Shown here piece after piece: positions 7,565 through 9,876 of a stretch of 9,876 nt of DNA. The stretch is from Clostridia bacterium (GTDB lineage Bacteria; Bacillota; Clostridia; Christensenellales; Borkfalkiaceae): contig CAAGAM010000090.1 in NCBI GenBank assembly GCA_900767815.1, forward strand, positions 1 through 9,876, read 5' to 3'. A program made the translations under genes and the position numbers. Numbering within the stretch: position 1 is the stretch's first letter; every line of letters begins with the position of its first letter. Under the pieces are notes generated by a model. The model ran no database searches. It saw nothing but the letters and a program-made list of their open reading frames with translations, and was not told where the DNA came from.

Positions 7565-9328
7565 TTAGCCTATTATCGTAGCCCAAGTGTCGGCAGACCT
7601 TTTCGTTGCCTCGAATATGTTCTGAGCCGTTCCGTTATACTTCTTTATTGCGTCAAGATAGCCGTTTCCGATAAGAGTTCCGTTAATCGTAAACGTCGTG
7701 ACGGAAGAACTCCAACTAAGAGAAAACGATTTAAGGTTATTCTTGAAATATTGATTGTCGGAAGCGTAATTCACAACGTCCGAACGCTCTTTGATATCTT
7801 TTACGTTGTTATAGTAATATGCTGCGGAGATATCATCGGAAGGAATGGTATAGTTGTATTCCATAGGAATCGACAATCCCGTCGCGCCGGTGAAAATACC
7901 AAGACCTTCATCCGTGTACATATAGTTAAGGAATGCTAGAGAGGCAGCCTTTTTACCTTCATTACCCGCTTTATCGAGATGCGCGTTTGCGAAAACGTAG
8001 GAATTGCCTAAATTCATAAGCGTATTTTTCTTTCCGCTGTTTTCCGCAACGCTTCCGCTAAGTTGCGACGGACAGGTCAAAAATTTAATATGTCTGCCCT
8101 TTGCCGCCACGTCGGGATCGGCTTCATCTTCCCAATCCTCGAAATACCCTTTCGCCACCGCTTCGTGATACCAGTACGACGCATCGTAAAGCATTGCGGA
8201 GTCTCCGTCGCAGATGAACTGCGACATTGCGCCCGTGTTACCTCCCTGATTGTCCGAAAGCCACCCCTCTTTATATGCAATTTGCAGGAAAGCAAGCGAA
8301 TAATAACGAGCGGACATATCGTACGCCTTATATCCGTTTTCTTTCGTAAGTTTTACGTTTTCGACTATTGGCATAGGAATCTTCACGCTTCCGTCCGCGC
8401 TCACGTAAAAGTTTTCGGAAGAAGAAAAACCGGTAACGACTTCCGCGTCCGTTCCGCCTTCGGCAAAATTAGTGTAAACCGCTCTCATCGCCTCGTAACC
8501 CGCAAGCGAAGCCCAAATCGCGTGAGTTAAATAGAAAGAATAGATATTGGTGTCGTTACCCATAACGAACGGATTGATTCCCGCTTTGGTCTTCATATAC
8601 CAGCACCATACGAGCATTTCCTGAAGCGAGGACGGAAGTCCGTCGTCGGGCGTGCCGTATACGCCGTCGGGACCGCACGATTTTTTAGCGTTGGCGTTCG
8701 CTACCATATAGAAGCTTTCACCGTCTTTGATAAACGCGCAATCATTGCTTGTAAACGTCTGTTTACCGGACGTCTCGGGCGCGGCAAAGAAACAGTTTTT
8801 CTTTATAAGCAAATCTTCGTCGTAAGGAACGCCCGCATAGAAATCGTAGGAAGGAAGCGCATAATATTTACCGTCTTTTCCGACCATTCTCTTTTTGGCG
8901 TCGCTATCGATTTTATTTTCGAGCGGAGTTACGACGGAAGTTAAATCGAGAATATCTCCCTTTATCGACAAATCGTAAATATCGGCGTCGTTTTCCGCCA
9001 TATACAGATCCGCGCCGTCGCTTGACAAGGTGGTAAGGGGAAGATTTCTCGTAGTGGAGAACGTTACCTGAACGCCCTTTTTCCCGCTTTCGAACTCGGT
9101 ATTTTTATTCGCTTCAGTGAAGTTCTTTATAAGAGTATCGAGCCACGCCGTATCTCTCGTCGCAGTACCTTGGAAAAATTTCAGAATAACCTGCGTTTTT
9201 TCGTTATCGATTTTTCCTCCGTTGCTCGTTCCGCCCCCGTTGCCGCCACCGCCACCGCAGCCGACGACAAGCGAGCAGGCCATAACCATTGCCATAATCA
9301 TTGAAATCAATTTTGCCTTTTTAAACAT
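7565..9328 (-). CDS. Carbohydrate ABC transporter solute-binding lipoprotein
   Basis: This 587-residue exported lipoprotein is the substrate-capturing subunit of a sugar or oligosaccharide ABC importer. The signal peptide (KK, then a hydrophobic stretch to residue 23) ends in the lipobox LVVGC with the lipidated Cys at 24, followed by a glycine-rich tether to about residue 38. The mature part reads like a family 1 (COG1653-type) binding protein: an early strand with VILKFFQG at 47-54, DGKYYALPSYDF near 152-163, and GEGLGIF-like GLGIFTG near 475-481. At about 587 residues it is longer than the usual 400-450, partly because of an inserted segment at about 176-232 that includes GPDGVYGTPDDGLP (219-232), which looks like an Asp/Gly metal-binding loop. 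The start at 9328 has AGAGG (9334-9338) five bases upstream. Two permease genes follow, which supports the assignment; the substrate is unknown. Confidence 0.9.
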   Translation of the reverse strand: MFKKAKLISMIMAMVMACSLVVGCGGGGGNGGGTSNGGKIDNEKTQVILKFFQGTATRDTAWLDTLIKNFTEANKNTEFESGKKGVQVTFSTTRNLPLTTLSSDGADLYMAENDADIYDLSIKGDILDLTSVVTPLENKIDSDAKKRMVGKDGKYYALPSYDFYAGVPYDEDLLIKKNCFFAAPETSGKQTFTSNDCAFIKDGESFYMVANANAKKSCGPDGVYGTPDDGLPSSLQEMLVWCWYMKTKAGINPFVMGNDTNIYSFYLTHAIWASLAGYEAMRAVYTNFAEGGTDAEVVTGFSSSENFYVSADGSVKIPMPIVENVKLTKENGYKAYDMSARYYSLAFLQIAYKEGWLSDNQGGNTGAMSQFICDGDSAMLYDASYWYHEAVAKGYFEDWEDEADPDVAAKGRHIKFLTCPSQLSGSVAENSGKKNTLMNLGNSYVFANAHLDKAGNEGKKAASLAFLNYMYTDEGLGIFTGATGLSIPMEYNYTIPSDDISAAYYYNNVKDIKERSDVVNYASDNQYFKNNLKSFSLSWSSSVTTFTINGTLIGNGYLDAIKKYNGTAQNIFEATKRSADTWATIIG

Positions 9329-9350
9329 ATTTACCTCTCAGATATTTTTT

Positions 9351-9364
9351 CCACATATTAGTGG
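9351..9364. other. Short inverted repeat CCAC-N6-GTGG flanked by A/T tracts
   Basis: In the 40-base gap before the binding-protein gene, a 4-bp inverted repeat with a 6-base spacer sits between two six-base homopolymer tracts (A on the transcribed minus strand, T on the plus strand). In the minus direction no T-run follows, so it is not a terminator for this operon. It could be a weak operator-like site or chance. The overlapping TAATAT on the minus strand resembles a -10 box, but I see no -35 box at a proper distance. Confidence 0.2.
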
Positions 9365-9368
9365 TTTT

Positions 9369-9876
9369 TTATTGATTTTCATCCGTATTGACCGTTACGT
9401 CAAATCCCGAAGTTCCGGGATCTGTCGTCGCATATATATACTGAACGCTCTTCGCGTTTACAACAACGCCGCTTATGCTATCTTTGCTGTTTTTAACAAT
9501 GTCTCCCGCGCTGAACAACCGATATATATCGCTTCCCTGAGCGTTTACCGTTATGTCTTTGAACGTACATCCTCTCGACTGATTCGCGCCGCCTAAAATC
9601 CCGCATTTCACTCCCGTAAACGTATTCTTGAACGTTATCGTTATGTTTTCGAAAAGGGTATTTTCGGCGCAAACCCCGAACACCGAGGCGTACTCGCTAT
9701 CCGCGTACATCTTGACGACTTCTATTTCCACGTTCTTAATTACCGCCCCTTTCAAAGCGTTGAACAGTCCGAGGGAATCACTCAAATCGACGTTTACTAT
9801 CTTATGACCTCTGCCATCTATCGTTCCCGCAAAGCCCGCCGCGCCGAGATCTACCCAGCCGGCGCCCGTAAAGCCC
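9369..9876 (-). CDS. Secreted beta-helix-like protein, C-terminal part (5' end cut)
   Basis: This open frame enters at the high-coordinate edge and ends with TAA at 9369-9371, giving the last 169 residues of a longer protein. No credible start lies in the window: the TTG near 9785 is an ordinary leucine codon, because the frame stays open upstream of it. The visible part starts with a motif of the form GFAGTIDGRGHKIVNVDL, followed by short beta-strand repeats with regularly spaced hydrophobic and Asn/Thr residues (for example IKNVEIEV, FENITITF, FKDITVNA). This is the pattern of right-handed beta-helix or GLUG-type repeat proteins, which are usually exported and often surface adhesins or glycan-binding or degrading proteins. 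No catalytic motif and no wall-anchor signal is visible at the C terminus. It ends 40 bases before the solute-binding protein gene, so it may belong to the same transcript, but that is not proven. Fold assignment is by pattern only. Confidence 0.7.
   Translation of the reverse strand, partial: GFTGAGWVDLGAAGFAGTIDGRGHKIVNVDLSDSLGLFNALKGAVIKNVEIEVVKMYADSEYASVFGVCAENTLFENITITFKNTFTGVKCGILGGANQSRGCTFKDITVNAQGSDIYRLFSAGDIVKNSKDSISGVVVNAKSVQYIYATTDPGTSGFDVTVNTDENQ

Noticed and set aside
7463..7939. 158-codon plus-strand frame over the gap between binding protein and permease
   Set aside because: It is antisense to the ends of two clear genes, its translation is basic and without a domain, and I see no good ribosome site.
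9351..9376. Plus-strand hairpin followed by T-run, resembling a terminator
   Set aside because: The stem is only four base pairs and no plus-strand gene exists for it to terminate.
9329..9420. Possible promoter before the binding-protein gene (TTGACG and TAATAT on the minus strand)
   Set aside because: The two boxes are about 37 bases apart, far from the usual 16-18, and each is likely by chance in AT-rich sequence.
9117..9596. 159-codon plus-strand frame with a proline run
   Set aside because: The proline run is the antisense image of the glycine-rich tether of the binding protein. The frame crosses two real genes and has no family features.
9369..9785. A separate 138-residue gene starting at a TTG near 9785
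   Set aside because: The frame remains open to the window edge and the upstream translation continues the same repeat pattern, so the TTG is internal.

Overview
The window is a single co-directional block on the minus strand (transcription runs from high to low coordinates). It holds five complete genes plus one gene cut at each edge. Coding density is very high: gaps are 2 to 67 bases, and no stretch of 300 bases lacks a gene. I see no tRNA, rRNA, insertion sequence or CRISPR array. Moderate-to-low GC (my visual estimate is mid-40s percent), AGGAGG-type ribosome sites, lipoprotein signal peptides ending in Val-Gly-Cys, TAA-dominated stops and the mix of families suggest an anaerobic Gram-positive gut-type Bacillota (Clostridia, perhaps a Christensenellales-like lineage). 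The phylum is inferred with fair confidence; the finer placement is a guess.

Layout in transcription order: (1) the 3' end of a secreted beta-helix-type protein (9876 to 9369); (2) a large lipoprotein solute-binding protein of a carbohydrate ABC importer (9328 to 7565); (3) a 67-base gap containing a hairpin; (4) two CUT1-type sugar permeases (7497 to 6541 and 6537 to 5545), separated by a single in-frame TGA and one codon; (5) a 1008-residue secreted multi-domain protein with Ig-like and probable lectin-like modules (5542 to 2516); (6) a DUF4838 lipoprotein related to alpha-glucuronidase-type glycoside hydrolases (2503 to 452); (7) the 5' part of a lipoprotein with a Big2 Ig-like domain (440 to 1, cut).

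Reading the genes together: the binding protein and two permeases form a sugar or oligosaccharide importer. Its ATPase is not here and is probably a shared MsiK/MalK-type subunit encoded elsewhere. The three genes that follow all encode exported proteins and are spaced for co-translation with the permeases. The simplest hypothesis is a surface glycan capture, processing and uptake operon, with the DUF4838 protein as the candidate enzyme and the Ig/lectin-like protein as a candidate adhesin or glycan binder. The substrate cannot be read from the sequence. The most notable points are the internal duplication in the 1008-residue protein, the in-frame TGA junction between the permeases, the intercistronic hairpin after the binding-protein gene, the cysteine cluster of the DUF4838 protein, and near-absence of AGCT with scarcity of GATC.
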